DNA from: Linderina pennispora
Taxonomy: Eukaryota; Kickxellomycota; Kickxellomycetes; Kickxellales; Kickxellaceae
Assembly: GCF_002104995.1 (NCBI RefSeq)
Contig: NW_024468260.1
Span: 248,001 to 312,000 of the forward strand
DNA length: 64,000 nucleotides
Reading direction: 5' to 3'
Shown: in pieces, positions 41,439-53,298 of the stretch
Numbering within the stretch: the first letter of the stretch is position 1
Layout: every line of letters starts with the position of its first letter
Position numbers and translations under genes: made by a program
The notes under the pieces: generated by a model
Databases searched by the model: none
What the model was told of the DNA's origin: nothing
What the model saw: the letters and a program-made list of their open reading frames with translations, nothing else

Positions 41439-44297
41439 ATGGCTCTTAACGACAGCAACGTTCGGTTGCAAGAGGCAGGTGATGAGGCAGCAGGCGTGGT
41501 CGGTGGACACGCATCGTCGGGCGAGCCCAGCGCACAGGCCCAGGGGACTCGGCACTCGCGTAGCCCGTCGTATGCACGGCGGGCCCACCGCCACCATCGG
41601 CGGCACTCCCGGCGCAACGACACCTGGGAACCTGAGTACTCGAGCGGCGGCGAGTCCGGGTCGACGTCATGCTCGACATGTAGCGCGGGGAAGCACTCGG
41701 AGCGGCGGCGGGTCGGCCGGCGCATGTCAGTGCAGCACGTGCCAGTGTCACGGCGGTCGACGCGCCGGAGTCATGATTGACGAGTCGAGCGATTCGGCAG
41801 AGATGGAGGGGCTGCAGGGGTCAGACGAAGACCTGGAGGAGGACGACACAGTCAGGGCACGGCAGGAGGCGATGAATGCGCGGCATCCGTTTGGACTGCC
41901 GATCTGGAAGCCGGCGCTGTACAAGAAGTCGCGGTCGGTGACGCGCGCGGCATTCTTGGCGCTGCCACGCGCGGCCGCTGCGGTCGGAGACTCTGTATTT
42001 GAAGCCCGGCAATATCATGTGGATGCTGTTGGCGGGCTGGTGGCTGATGGCTGTGTGTCTGGCGGTCTCGGCGGTCCTTGTATGTGGTGCCGTGGGGCGG
42101 GCGGTACTATGCGCGGGTTACGGCGGGGCTCGGGTGGTATTTGTTTTGGCCGTTTGGAAGATACGTGGAGCGCATTAAGGATAATGTACATGCGCGTGAC
42201 CGGTGCTCTCTGGAGCGACGCCGAGCACGAGGAGGCACCGCTACTGGGCCAGGCAAGCGAGGGCGTGTCGGCTGAGGTCCGGCATAAGCAGTTCCGGCGG
42301 CACAGCGTGCTGGGGCGGGCCGGTGTTTTACGTGCTGCTGGTGCTGGTGGTGAATCCGCTTCTGATTGTTGTGTCGGCGCTGTCGTGGTTCGCGGTGTTC
42401 TCCATCCCGATGGGCAAGCTGACCCACACGCTGTCGCGGTATCTCTGGCGCGACCCTCTGGCCCTGCACTTCCGGTCGGGCGACCTGCCGACGGTGCAGG
42501 TAGCGCAGGAAGGAGAGGGAGCGCCGGAGGAGCAGCCGGCGCCGAACGGTCCTGCTCTGTACAAACTGAGGCGGTCGGGTGGTACTACTACAAGTACACG
42601 GTTGATGGGGTGAACATTCTGTTCTACAACATGCTGTCGGTTGCAGCGTTTGTTTTGTTTGCGGCGTTTGTGCTGGCGCCGATGACGCACCACCAGCACC
42701 CGACTGGTGCAGCCCGGTGTGCTGTTCCCCATGTGTCTGGTGTCGACGGTGCCGCTGGCGTATTTTATCGGGCAGGCGGTGAGCTCGATTAGCGCGCAGT
42801 CGTCGCTAGGCATGGGCGCGGTGATCAATGCGACGTTCGGGTCGATTGTAGAGATTATTCTCTACGCCATTGCGCTGACGCAGGGCAAAGGCGCGCCTGG
42901 TGGAGGGAGCACTGGTTGGGTCGCTGCTGGCAGGGGCTGATGCTGATGCCAGGGACCAGTATGATTGCAGGCGGGATCAAGCACAAGGTGCAGCGCTTCA
43001 ACGCCAAGAGCGCCGAGGTCACGGCCACGCTGATCATCATGTCGATTATTGGGGCGTTTGCGCCGACGCTGTTCTACCAGACCTTCGCCGAGCCCGAGTT
43101 CGAGTGCCGCGAGGAGAACGGCCGCAGCATCGTGCTCGCCCATCCGCAAGGACGTCTACAAGGACCCGTTCTACAAGGAGCAGGTCGAGCCGTTCATGTT
43201 CATCTGCGCAGCCATTCTGCCGCTGGCGTACCTGATTGCGCTGTGGTTTTCGCTCAAGACCCACGTCAAGCATATCTACTCCAACACGCAGACGTCCAAC
43301 CCCATTGTGCGCCATGTGCTGGAGCTCTTCCGCCGCACGCTCGGTCCCGATGCAGACATGCGCAGCCGCACCCACCCGCTGGCGCCGGAGCCCGAAGTGC
43401 CGGCGGTCACCGTGACCCAGGAGGCTGGAGTTCCGCTGGCTGCGACTTCTGAGACGCTGGTCGCGCAGGACGGAGTTCCCAAGTCGCCGCAGCCCGGCAG
43501 CCGGCCGCCACGGATTTCCCGTACCACCTCACACCACCACCGGGCGGCCGACGCGCCGTCGTCGCTGCCGAATGTGCCGCGTCTGTCGGAGCTGCCGCGT
43601 GTGCTGGCAGCCGATCCCGACGATCAACTACCCGGACCTGGCGCTGCTGGAGGTGGGCGAGGGCGCGTCGGAGGCGGCCGGGCACGGCCATGATGCGCCG
43701 AACTGGAGCAAATTCAAGTCGGCGTTTATTCTGTGCACATGCACAGTCATATTCTCCCTGGTGGCTGAGGTGCTGGTGGACACAGTCGATGTGGTGATCC
43801 AGAGCCTGGGAATCAAGGAGAAGTATGTTGGGTTGACGCTGTTCGCATTGGTGCCCAATGTGACCGAGTTCATGAACGCCATTGCCTTTGCCATGCAGAA
43901 CAACATTGCGCTGTCCATTGAGATCTCAAATGCGTATACGGTACAGGTCGCGCTGCTGCAGATTCCCATTCTGGTGTTCTTCAGCGCTCTGTATGGCGTG
44001 CCTGACAACGTGGGAGGGGTCCGCGATGTGGTCGCGATGTGGATTTCGGGCGGCCATGGCGGGCGCGGGCTGCCGACCGATCCCTCGGCATATATGTTTG
44101 CGCTGATCTTCCCGCGCTGGGACCTGATTGCCATTCTGTTCTGCGTGTTCCTGCTGACGTACATGCTGATTGAAGGCAAGGCCAACTACTTCAAGGGGTC
44201 CATTCTGTGTCTGAGCTACTTTGTCTGGATCATCAGCTACACCTTCGAGCCCACACGCGAAACCTCCCCCGCAGTGATCCAATCAGGCTCTGATTAG
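41439..44297 (+). CDS. Vnx1/CAX-type vacuolar cation/proton exchanger, many apparent frameshifts
   Basis: Reading the best frame piece by piece gives one protein of about 950 residues. It has a hydrophilic Ser/His/acidic N-terminus, then membrane segments with WYLFWPFGRYVERIKD and FYVLLVLVVNPLLIVVSALSWF. The alpha-1 exchanger motif follows (NATFGSIVEIILYAIAL, about 42,828-42,880), then GSLLAGLMLMPGTSMIAGGI, a long cytosolic loop, the alpha-2 motif (VPNVTEFMNAIAFAMQNN, about 43,850-43,905) and two or three final helices. The size and long N-terminus resemble yeast Vnx1/YNL321W more than short Vcx1. About a dozen frame changes occur, nearly all one extra base (for example gtGgggcggg at about 42,090 and a C in 42,690-42,710); one near 42,570 looks like a missing base. 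Conserved motifs are intact, so assembly errors are more likely than decay. Confidence 0.75.
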
Positions 44298-44409
44298 ATT
44301 CTTGTTTTGCTTGGCTGAGTTTTTTCGCCTTGTTTCGCAAATTCCAGCTCTCCTCTTTCTTCTTGCTGACGCTATTATAATTCACACAGTATTCAATTTC
44401 AAAAACGAA

Positions 44410-46018
44410 ATGTTCCAGAAGAGCAATTTATTCGGCTCCAACACCAGCAGCACTCAGGCTGACTCGACCAGCAAACCCGCAGAGGCCCCGACATTCGGCA
44501 GCGCTGGCACGGGGAGCCTGTTCGCCTCGGCTAGCAGCTCAGCTGCCACGCCGTCTACTGGCTTCTCCTTTGGCAAACCCGCGGCATCACCAGCACCAGC
44601 CGGCAGCACTGCGTTCAGTGGGCTGAGCTTCGGCAAGCCAAAGGAGCCCGAGACCACACAGGCTCTTGGCAGTTCGGCGGCGACTGGCAGCATGGGTTTC
44701 GGCGGGCTGGGATTTGGCAAGCAGAAGGGGCCTGAGACTACACAGTCGCTTAGCAGCCCAGCGCCGACCGGCGGCATCTTTAGCAGACTTGGCGGCACGA
44801 GCACGGCCGGGGAGACAACTACTGGGTTTAGCTTGAAGGGCAGTGCCAGCACTGGGTTTAGCAGTACGCTGGGCGGTAGCCCTGCGGCAACGGAGACTGC
44901 AAGCACCGGTATTAGCACCAAGCTTGGGGGGACGAGCGCGGCGGGGGAGGCGACTACTGGGTTTAGCTTGAAGGGCGGTGCGAGCACTGGCTTTAGCAGC
45001 ATGCTGGGCGGCGGCGCATCGGCCGCTGAGCCGGCCAAATTCAACCCATTCGCTCCTACGACGAAGCCGGAGGCATCGGCGGCTGCTTCGACGACAGTAC
45101 CTACATCAGCTGCTGAGCCAGCCAAGCTTCAACCCATTTGCTGCCATGAAGAAATCAGAGACATCGACAGCCGCCTCTACATCAGCTGCGGCTCCGTCGG
45201 TGTTGGGTAACCCGACAACCGGAACGGGTCTGGGTGGAGGTGGTCTGAAGCTGTCGACGACGCCAGCCGAGCCGGCAGCCAGTGCCCCGGCTGATCCGAG
45301 CAAGCCGGCGACACTGGCGAACAAGGCGCTTCGCGGCAAGACGCTGGAGGAGATTGCGCAGATGTGGACAGACGAGCTGGCGGTGCAGACGCGCGAGTTC
45401 CACAAGCAGGCGGCGACGGTTGGGTACTGGGATCGGGCGCTGGTACAGCAGGGCGTGCGGATCACGGAACTGTATGAGGCGACCATGGCCGTGGAGGCCG
45501 AGCAGGCGGCGGTGGACCAGAGCCTGGAGCACATGGAGGGCCAGCAGGCGGCGCTGGCCGAGCTGCTGGACACATACGAGGGCCGCGTGCGCGCCCTGGT
45601 CCGCGACACCGTGCCCGCCAACGGCCGGTCGGCCGACGCCGAGCGCACGGCCTTGTATGCATCGGCCGAGAACCTGAATGCCCAGATGGACGAGCTGGCG
45701 CGGCGGCTCACCGATCTGGTGGGCGCCGTGAACCAGGTGTCCAATGCCGAGCCGGCTGGCAGTGCTGAGCGCAGGCAGGATCCGTTCGACCAGATTGTGC
45801 AGATTCTGAACTCCCATCTGAGCGCAATGGAGTGGGTTGATGCCCAGACCACGCATCTCCAGGAGCGCGCCAAGACCGCATTGCGCGTCAGCCAGCAGGT
45901 GGCTAATGATGTGGTGGAGGAGCAGCCGCCGCAGATCCGCGTGCCGGGCGGGTTCCATGAGCCGGCGCCGCCCAATATGTCGCTGTTTGGCACCCCCACG
46001 GGTCGCCGCGGGCTGTAG
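44410..46018 (+). CDS. NSP1: Nucleoporin Nup62/Nsp1
   Basis: ATG 44410-44412 (MFQKSNLFGSN). The N-terminal half is an FG/FxFG-like region (GFSFGKP, GLSFGKP, FGKQK) plus repeats GFSLKGxASTGFSS and KFNPFA. The C-terminal half is the Nsp1 coiled-coil domain: KTLEEIAQMWTDELAVQ, VGYWDRALVQQG, and helices to MEWVDAQTTHLQ, ending near GTPTGRRGL. One extra C at about 45127 breaks the frame inside the second KFNPFA copy; the first copy (about 45,040) shows the expected sequence. Removing it gives 535 residues, divisible by three. Nup62/Nsp1 pairs with Nup54/Nup57 and Nup58/Nup49 in the central channel of the nuclear pore. Confidence 0.88.
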
Positions 46019-46311
46019 TTTTCCACACGTAGCTTCTATGTCTGGTGAATATCAGGTAGCCAAGAGCAATATTCGCATGGGCTACATTGTCTAGCAGCGG
46101 TGTTTTGTGTTAGCCAGAGGGCTTGAGGCATTGCTTTGTCGAGGAGGCCTATAAATAGCTGTGCCAAGCAGCAGCCATGAATGGGTTTGCGGTCTCTTAC
46201 ACGCTGTGTTCCACAGCAGCATAAAATTGCCCTTTTTTTAGAGCACCAAACAAGTTTGCTCACGCTCCTTCTCTGCTTCTTTTGCATCTCCCCTCACCAT
46301 ATATTTCCACC

Positions 46312-48123
46312 ATGACGAACCTACGCCGGTCGCGAATCGGGTCGCTTTTCCGCTCGGTCAAGCGGGCGATGACGACCAAGACTGGCCAGCCCATCGCACG
46401 CCCACGGTCGCCCAACCACCTGACGCAGGCTGTCAGCCGCATGAGCAGAATCTTCAATCCAGCGCTAGCCCGGCGCTCCACCCCGCTCCCCTACGACCTG
46501 ATGCACATGATCCTTGCTGAGCTCTGCTCCGGCAAGGGCGGACCGGCCGAGATTCTGCAGCAGCGGCTGTGGATATTCCCGATGACCCTCGTCTCGCATG
46601 CCTGGCGGGAGGCCGCATTGCCTGCATTCTACCATTCGGTGGTATGTATGGCGAACCGCAATATCGACGGCACCTTGACCTTGCAATGGCAGCCAAAAGT
46701 GCATTCGCAAGTATGCTCAGGAATGCGTAAGGCAGCTGGTTGTTATCGTGGGCGGGCTGGGCGGGCTGGACGATCTGACGGAGCGTCTTGAGGTGGTGCG
46801 GGGGTTTGTGAATGTGCAGTCTCTGCATTTGGTTTTAAACGACGGGCCGGCGGGCGGCCGGTGGAATGCCGGCACGAAAGAGCAGATCGCCAGCTTCAAC
46901 CGCTTCCTAGCGTCAGGCATTGCCGCGGCTCGAAGCCCTGCGGTATTTTTCGTACGTGGACGACGCATTCTGCCCGGTGTTTCCTCTGGAACCTTTTAGT
47001 ACACATGAATCTGCCGCGTCTGCACAGCCTAGGATGTGTTTTCGAGCTTTGTGCCCAGATTCCCCGAAATGCTGCCAGAAACCTATGCCCTGAGTAGCCT
47101 GACTCTGCGCAGCACGCGGCTGGAGGCCAGCACTGCGGCCATTGAGCGGTTCCGTGCAACCCTGGTCTATCTGAATCTATCGCTGGTGCCAGTGGCTACG
47201 GTGTGGCAGGGATTTTTGCTACCGACTGATTGCGAGCCGGTGGAGTTCCCGAGGCTGGAAGTCCTGGCTTTAAAGTTTGATCTGACTGCGGAGCTGTCTG
47301 AGCTGGACGGGCCTGAGAGCTTCTGAAGGGGAGGGGTTGGAGGATCTGCGCGGCCCGGCGTTCCCCTGCCATGCAGGGCCTTCGGGTGTCGTCGTATCCG
47401 CGCAACATCCAGCGGCTACTGCGGTATTTCCCCTGCCACCGCCTGGCGCACCTACAGTTGATGGACTGCGACACCGGTCTGATGTACGTAAACCCGCAGA
47501 TGCTTGCATGCATCGCGTCTGTCTATATCCGCGCGGCCGGCGCCCCTACCGCTATGCATGGCGAACTGGCTGGCCGAGATTCTGCAGGCCGCCCTGCCAG
47601 CTCCATAGCCTGCATATCGACTGCACAGCCACGCTGCCATTGCTTTACCTGGATGTCGGCAGCATGCTGCGCAAGCTGACCCTGTTTGTGAGTCTGCAGC
47701 TGTCTGCAATCGAACGCTTGGTTGCCTGGCGCGCCCAACCTGTGGTATTTGTGCGTGCGCATTAGCGATCAGCATCCGTACTGCGACCACCAGATGGGCT
47801 ATGGAGGCAAGGTTTCTGGCAATGTGGTGAGCCACAGTCTGCAGGCGTTTGCTGTGTATGACCCGGCGACTGCGGTGCGGCTGTGCGACCGCAAGATTTG
47901 CGAATTAGTGGATTTGCTGGCGCGCGTGCCGTCCTTGCTGGCCTTGGATATGGGGTATGCCGATACCGTGCGTGTCTTGGAGCGTGTCCGGGCGATGCGC
48001 TGGCATGCGGGCCATATGGGCTGCCACTTGAAAGACATTGGATGTTCAGTATTGTGTAAAATAGAATCTGTCAGCGGTTTTTTATACGTTATCTGTTCTC
48101 GTGGGTGCTACGGCTTGTGGTGA
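46312..48123 (+). CDS. F-box/LRR-like protein, many apparent frameshifts
   Basis: ATG 46312-46314 lies about 155 bases after a TATAAATA box (46149-46157). The first 100 residues are basic, then F-box-like: LPYDLMHMILAELC, LWIFPMTLVSHAWREAALPAFY. From about 46,690 on, protein-like text moves through the three frames in steps of one extra base: LEVVRGFVNVQSLHLVL, LEALRYFSYVDDAF, MNLPRLHSL, YALSSLTLRSTRLEAS, LEVLALKFDL, LRRYFPCHRLAHLQLMD, LDVGSMLRKLTLFVSLQLS, then 47722-48123. Leucine spacing suggests LRR-like structure. No in-frame stop inside a conserved stretch is needed, unlike the related pseudogene at 3.4 kb. It lies in the densest error region, so it may be a real gene; its function (substrate adaptor?) is inferred only. 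Confidence 0.5.
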
Positions 48124-48191
48124 CGAAATCCATGTGGTACCAGCTTTGATCACACTGGGAGCGGGTTTTGTAAATAAATCACAAAGCGGTT

Positions 48192-49140
48192 TTGCAGACC
48201 AAGCGCGATGTGGTCCGTGTTTCTTTTCGTGGGCTGACTGTGAAATATCGCCAGCGGGCTATTGCGCAACTGCCTTCTAACTGGTCATTATCCACGCTGC
48301 TTACTGTGAGATACCGTGAGGATCCAAGTGAAGACAATCAGTCCCACTCACACTCTGGTAAGACGCTCCCCGGTTGCACCTGTCAGTTTGCGTGCTTCTC
48401 TCCATTGCCTCGCAACATACTCGCGGCATATCACCGAGCGAGCCAATTGCATTTTTCTCTTATTTTGGTGCATATGCCGGCTACCATGCACGCGTACATG
48501 CAAGCATTCATGCGAATAATGACCCCACCAAGATGCACATCCAGCGCAAGACGCGCGCATTTGCTGCACCTTCTCCACCCAGGAGGAAATGCTCCTGCCC
48601 ATCAGTCAATCCCCCTCCTGATGTGCAGTCTCCTTTGCACGGGTGCCCTTTTTGCATCTTCCCTTTCCCATCACGCCCCCTGTAAGTCTGGTCGTCAGGT
48701 ATGGAGGACGGGATGTGTTAAGCAGCCATTTTCTCTTCTTTGCGGCGGGTGGGATCTCCTTTTTCGAGAACGGGTGGGGTCGGCTCCATCACTGTTGAGC
48801 ACGAAGCTGGACAAGGTATAGGTGTGATATTCCCCAGGCCTGTCTTATCTAGGAAGCCCCCTAGTGTGGTATCCGCCTTGTGCGCTTGCTTGATAATCAG
48901 TGTATAAAAAGTTTTCCCTTCGGTCCATTTGCTAAGCCCAGCCTGCCATGGTCAGCCCATTGCCATGTCTGTTTTCCCACACGCACATCGTTGCAGTCTC
49001 GTTTTAGTGAAAAGTCGGTGAAAAAACATCCAGAGAGCGGCAAATCTGCACTAGCGAAAAAAAGTACGGGGCCCTTGTCCTACAGCGAAAAAAGGCGGCC
49101 TTCCGTTATTTTTTTCCAGCCAGCTTGACTAGCTGGAATG
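48192..49140. other. Intergenic stretch upstream of the TroA-like gene
   Basis: No gene recognised. The part nearest the next gene is regulatory in character, with two AGCGAAAAAA motifs at about 49052-49061 and 49084-49093, some 60-100 bases before the TATA box. Confidence 0.35.
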
Positions 49141-49147
49141 GCCTGGC

Positions 49148-49155
49148 TATAAAAA
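49148..49155 (+). promoter_or_regulatory. TATA box of the TroA-like secreted protein gene
   Basis: TATAAAAA follows two AGCGAAAAAA motifs and precedes a run of CTGCTTCTGCTT. It lies about 205 bases upstream of the start codon, leaving a leader long enough for the nine-codon upstream frame at 49197. Confidence 0.6.
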
Positions 49156-49196
49156 GGCTGCTGCTTCTGCTTCTGCTTCGCACAGACATTGGCAGC

Positions 49197-49226
49197 ATGA
49201 AGATTTCTTTTTCCTTGGTCCATTGA
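49197..49226 (+). other. Upstream open reading frame (9 codons) in the leader
   Basis: ATG 49197-49199 opens MKISFSLVH and ends at TGA 49224-49226, between the TATA box and the main start codon at 49358. It could dampen translation. It could also be a chance ATG, or lie before the true transcription start. Confidence 0.35.
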
Positions 49227-49357
49227 CTTCCTAAATCCCCTCTTATAGCTTTTTGGCAGGAGATAGCTTCATCTGGTATCTATTAATCGCTGCTCTATTT
49301 CCAGGTCCCGCACTTTAATTACATCCTCTCGCTTTCTTCCCCGGCTCCCAAAGAACA

Positions 49358-50837
49358 ATGCGCTTCACCACCTCTTTTGCTGCAACGGCGTTCTTCGCCG
49401 CAGCCATGGCTGCCAGCTCGACCGACGGTCTTCAGAGCACGCAGTGTGTGTCCAGCGATGCCTCGGACGACCTGTACTCGCACAAGGTCGACGTCAAGTA
49501 CGCGAAGCTGTTCTCGGTCGACTACCACAAGACCTACAAGGTGGTCAACAACCTGAGCACAAACAGCACATACGTGCTGTACCAGTGCGGGCTCCAAGAA
49601 GCCCTCGGAGAAGGCCGACGCGTACATTGAGGTGCCGGTGCGCAGTGCTGCGGCGTGGGCGACCACGGCGGCCATCTTCATTGAGGCGCTGGGCGTGCAG
49701 AACAACATCAAGAACCTGGGCACGGCGCCGAGCATCGTGTCGCCGTGCCTGCAGAAGCTGCTGCAGGAACGACATCCAGCCGTTCAACGAAGGGCAATGC
49801 CACGGCGGCCGAGCTCCAGGAGCAGCAGAACATGGTAGTGTTCAACATGCAGGGCGGGCAGGACGCCAAGTCGAACCAACACCGTGTACTCGGTCGAGTA
49901 CCTTGAGGGCAGCGCGCTGGGCCGCTCCGAGTGGGTCAAGTTCTTTGCGCCCTTCTTCAATGCCGAGGAGCGCGCCAACAAGCTGTTTGATTCGGTGGCC
50001 AGCAACTACGACTGCTTCAAGTCCAAGGCGAGCAAGGAGTACAACGACATTCGCCCGGTGATCGCCTGGACCTCGTACGCCGCCCCGTCCAAGTTTAACA
50101 ACAACACTGCCTACTGGCAGGTGTCGTACGCCGACTACAAGTACAACCTGGTGCGCGATGCCGGCGCCCGCATGCTCAACACAACCGACCACCAGACGAC
50201 CAAGTTCACCAAGTCCGATGCGTTCCTACATGCCCTGGAGGAGGCCGATATCCTGATTGACGAGTCCGGCCTGAGCTACAACTACACTGATCTGCTCAAG
50301 AACTACGGCATCGATGACCCCTCCAAGGTCAACTACACGTGGGTCAAGAACAGCCGCATCTACCGTCCCGACCTGATCCAGAGCGCCGAGGGCGGCCTGG
50401 GCTGGTTCGAGGCGCCGTTTGCCTTCGCCGATCGCCCTGCTGCAGGACATTGTCGGCGTCGCCCACCCCAAGTTCATCAAGGACGGCTACAAGTCGAACT
50501 GGTTCCGCAATCTAGGCCAAGGACCAGAAGGTCACTGTGGTCACTGCCTGATTCATGCAAGGACGAGCTCGCCCAGCGTCCCGACCCCTGCCAGCCAGTG
50601 CTCGACGGTTGACTTCCAGCAGGCCAACCCGTCGGATGCCGACTACTCGGGCGTCGACCGAGAACCAGACCGCCGATGTCGTCTACGATGCGTCCAAGTC
50701 TGGCTGTCATCAACGGTGGCGCCAGCGCCAGCGCTGGTACTTCGAAGAACTCGGGCGCCAGCCAGCTCGCCCGCCCTGCTGCCCTGGTCTCGCTAGTCGC
50801 CGGAGCCATTGCGGCTGCTGGTGCCATTGCGTTCTAA
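49358..50837 (+). CDS. Secreted, probably GPI-anchored TroA/BtuF-like periplasmic-binding-protein homologue, many apparent frameshifts
   Basis: ATG 49358-49360 starts a signal peptide (MRFTTSFAATAFFAAAMAAS). The mature protein, read across frames, has DVKYAKLFSVDYHKTYKVV, TYVLYQCG, IEVPVRSAAAWATTAAIFIEALG, then PFFNAEERANKLFDSVASNYDCF and ADILIDESG. These recall helical-backbone metal-receptor (Fe-siderophore or cobalamin) binding proteins, a group also found as secreted proteins in fungi. The end is hydrophobic (SLVAGAIAAAGAIAF) after a Ser/Gly/Ala spacer, as in GPI-anchor signals. About nine shifts occur, each one extra base (for example GGG at 49589-49591, aaccaacacc near 49,877, and a C near 50,435). 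Ligand unknown; the fold assignment is by pattern and moderate. Confidence 0.6.
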
Positions 50838-51530
50838 GTGCTCTTGACTGTTTTCTTTTGCAAAGTTTTTTATTAACACATACTCACTTCCTTGATTGGT
50901 TCTGGATTGGCTCCCCTAGTGAAGAGATGCGTGCTGCATAAGCAGCGCTGACGACCCCACCCGTCTGATGTTTTGATGCTTCGATATCTGGGATCTTCCA
51001 TATCTGGGCAATTCAAGCGGTGGTAATACTGGACATGCACCAGCTGAGTTTACTTTTATTTTTGAATAGTAGCCAGTTTCTGAAGAAGCTTGATCCTTGC
51101 GTGAAAATCAAAACACGTAGCTAGGGAAGGCGTAAAAAATATGCACGCAAAATCTACATCCTGGTGTTCGCGGTGGATCTTGGTGACGACAAAAAACAGA
51201 TGATACTATGCGTGGTTGATGTTTTCTATCGGCCAGAAATCAGCATAGTCTTTACAGCTTGGCCGGGCCGCAGACAGGCCAGTGGGGCCGCAAAACAGGC
51301 AAGCGGAGCCTGTAAAAACAAGTTAGCGGAGGGTTGCCCCGAGTTCTCGCCCGGTTTGTCTCCAGACAATAGCGCAGCCAGGCAGAAAAAAACGATATAT
51401 AGGAAATAGCGTGAGTCGCCACATGGGTCCTTTTTCTCATTCACACAGCCGCTTCACTCTTTTCTCTTCACCACTCACTGTATACATTTTATACTTTTAA
51501 ATAAGCCCTGCCCCATCCCCGCCTGCTGCC

Positions 51531-52321
51531 ATGCCCCGTCTCTTTGACCTCCGGTACCAGTTTGTCAAGTACGGCGAGTACCACAACAACCCAGTCAACA
51601 TTGCCATCCACATCGTCTTTGTGCCGACCATTATGTGGACAGCCATTGCGCTGCTGACCTCGCTCACACCCCAGGACCTGCTGCCAATTCCCGCACCGCT
51701 GTCTGCGCTGCTGGAGCTCCTGCCGGGACCCGCACCACTGGGCAATTTTCCGACCTGGCTGATTTTTGGGTTTCTAGCTTTCCATATCGCACTGGAGCCG
51801 ATCGCTGGGGTAAGTCCAATAGACGAGTAACCCGGGCACCAAATGAGCGACGAAGCTAGCGCTGGTCCTTTATTTATCCCCAAATATGGCAATGCGCTCT
51901 CTGCTGCTCCTCCCCGTGAGAACTGGGACGTAACGGCTGATTTGGTTGCACTCTGCTAAACCCCCGAACCCCAACTTTCCTCCTGTAGCTCTTGTCGGCG
52001 CCATTCACATACACCATCATCGTCACGGCCGAGCAGTTTGCGCTGAACAACGAGAACGCAGTGGCGTGGGCGAGCGCCCTGTTTGTCGTGTCGTGGATTG
52101 TGCAGTTCATTGGCCACGGCGTGTTCGAGAAGCGCGCACCGGCGCTGCTTGACAACCTGGTGCAGGCGTTTGTCATGGCGCCGTTCTTTGTGTTCCTGGA
52201 GATTCTGTTCAAGCTCGGCTACCGCCCCAGCCTGGATCGCGAGCTGCGCAGCAAGGTTGGCGTCAAAATCCTCGAATTCCGCTCCAAGAACTATGGCTCC
52301 ATGAAGCAGACCAACAAGTAA
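51531..52321 (+). CDS. MPO1: Mpo1/YGL010w-like (DUF962) 2-hydroxy fatty acid dioxygenase
   Basis: Two exons, 51531-51809 and 51989-52321, with a GT-AG intron of 179 bases in phase 0 (GTAAGT...TGTAG), giving 203 residues. The DUF962 histidine motifs are present: YHNNPVNIAIHIVFVP near the N-terminus, FHIALEPIAG before the intron, and FIGHGVFEKRAPALLDN in exon 2. Four or more hydrophobic segments cover most of the chain. Yeast Mpo1 is an ER iron enzyme that shortens 2-hydroxypalmitate during phytosphingosine breakdown. The tail ends in a Lys-containing motif (KQTNK). A TATATA lies near 51,394. Confidence 0.9.
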
Positions 52322-52749
52322 ACCTGTCTTTGTGACCAGTTGTTTTTCCCTATTGCCGCCCCTGGCCATGATTTTTTTTTTGCCAGGCGTTTTCCGGGTG
52401 GTGGCGATGTGTCCTTATCAATGTATCTTGTGCTTGTAATTTCTTGCGGGCCCACGCACAAGCATATGCCGCACTGGAGCAAGGTAGTGTCTTGTGACTT
52501 GGGATCTGACTGCAGATCGATATCAGCTATGCAGACTGCCAGGCGCATTTGATTGCGCATTTCAGCTCCGCGCAGCAACCAGTGCTGTCCGCACTCCCCA
52601 GAGAAACAAAGATACATGGGTCTGCGTGGTGGGCACATTACATAGACTGCATTTCAGCAACCATACAAGTTGGATTTTTAAAGGGCTGGGTGGGGAAAAC
52701 CTAGTGGATATATCGTATGGGAAGAGATAACGAGAGCCACTAAAACAGC

Positions 52750-53298
52750 TTACTCCTTGCGGGCCTTCTTTCCCTTGACCTTGGCGGTACCGCGCAGCTT
52801 CTTCAAGCGGTTCTTGCGCTCCTTGCGCTGCTTGCGCGAGGTGGTGTCCAGAGTGAGGTGGCCCTGGCGAGCAAGACGGTACTTGGGCTCGAACTTCTTG
52901 GCAGCGTCCAGCGAGTCGTAGACCAGGGCGAAGCCGGTAGTCTTGCCTCCACCGAACTGGGTGCGGAAACCGAACACGAAGATGCTCTCCTTGTCCGACT
53001 TGTACAGCTTGGAGAGCTTCTCGCGGAGCTCCTCCTTGCTGATGTTAGCGAGACCGGGGTGGATGATATCCACAACCTAATTGATCACACATAACGCATA
53101 GAAATGTTAGCAGACCCTGTCTATAGTCCGTACACCCAGCTATCCTCTCTCTCGGCGCATTTCTGCCCGGACGCACTCTCTTCCTGAGCGCGCTGCTGCT
53201 GCCACTGCCGCTTTTGATGTACTTACCATCTGCTTGCGCTGAAGCAGGCGGTTGGTCATGAACTTGCGGGTCCTGATGGTAACGGTGGAAGCGTCAGC
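52750..53298 (-). CDS. RPS24: Ribosomal protein eS24 (first exon not fixed)
   Basis: Last exon 53076-52750 ([17 protein letters not shown] to KGKKARKE) and middle exon 53298-53227 ([19 protein letters not shown]...QM), joined by a GT-AG intron 53077-53226 (150 nt, GTAAGT...TTAG). In eS24 the initiator Met directly precedes this middle exon, so exon 1 encodes only Met or a few residues and lies upstream of the acceptor at 53299-53300. The best candidate is ATG 53611-53609, followed at once by a GTATGG donor (intron of about 310 nt). eS24 binds near the 3' end of 18S rRNA in the 40S subunit. Total protein about 133 residues, as usual. Confidence 0.92.

Noticed and set aside
41439-50837. Programmed +1 frameshifting as the cause of the many breaks
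   Set aside because: No common slippery codon or following stop is shared, sites differ in base, and several occur per gene; assembly insertion error explains them better.
49358-50837. Gas1-type beta-1,3-glucanosyltransferase
   Set aside because: The signal peptide and GPI-like tail fit, but none of the glycoside hydrolase 72 motifs is present and the body resembles a TroA-type binding protein.
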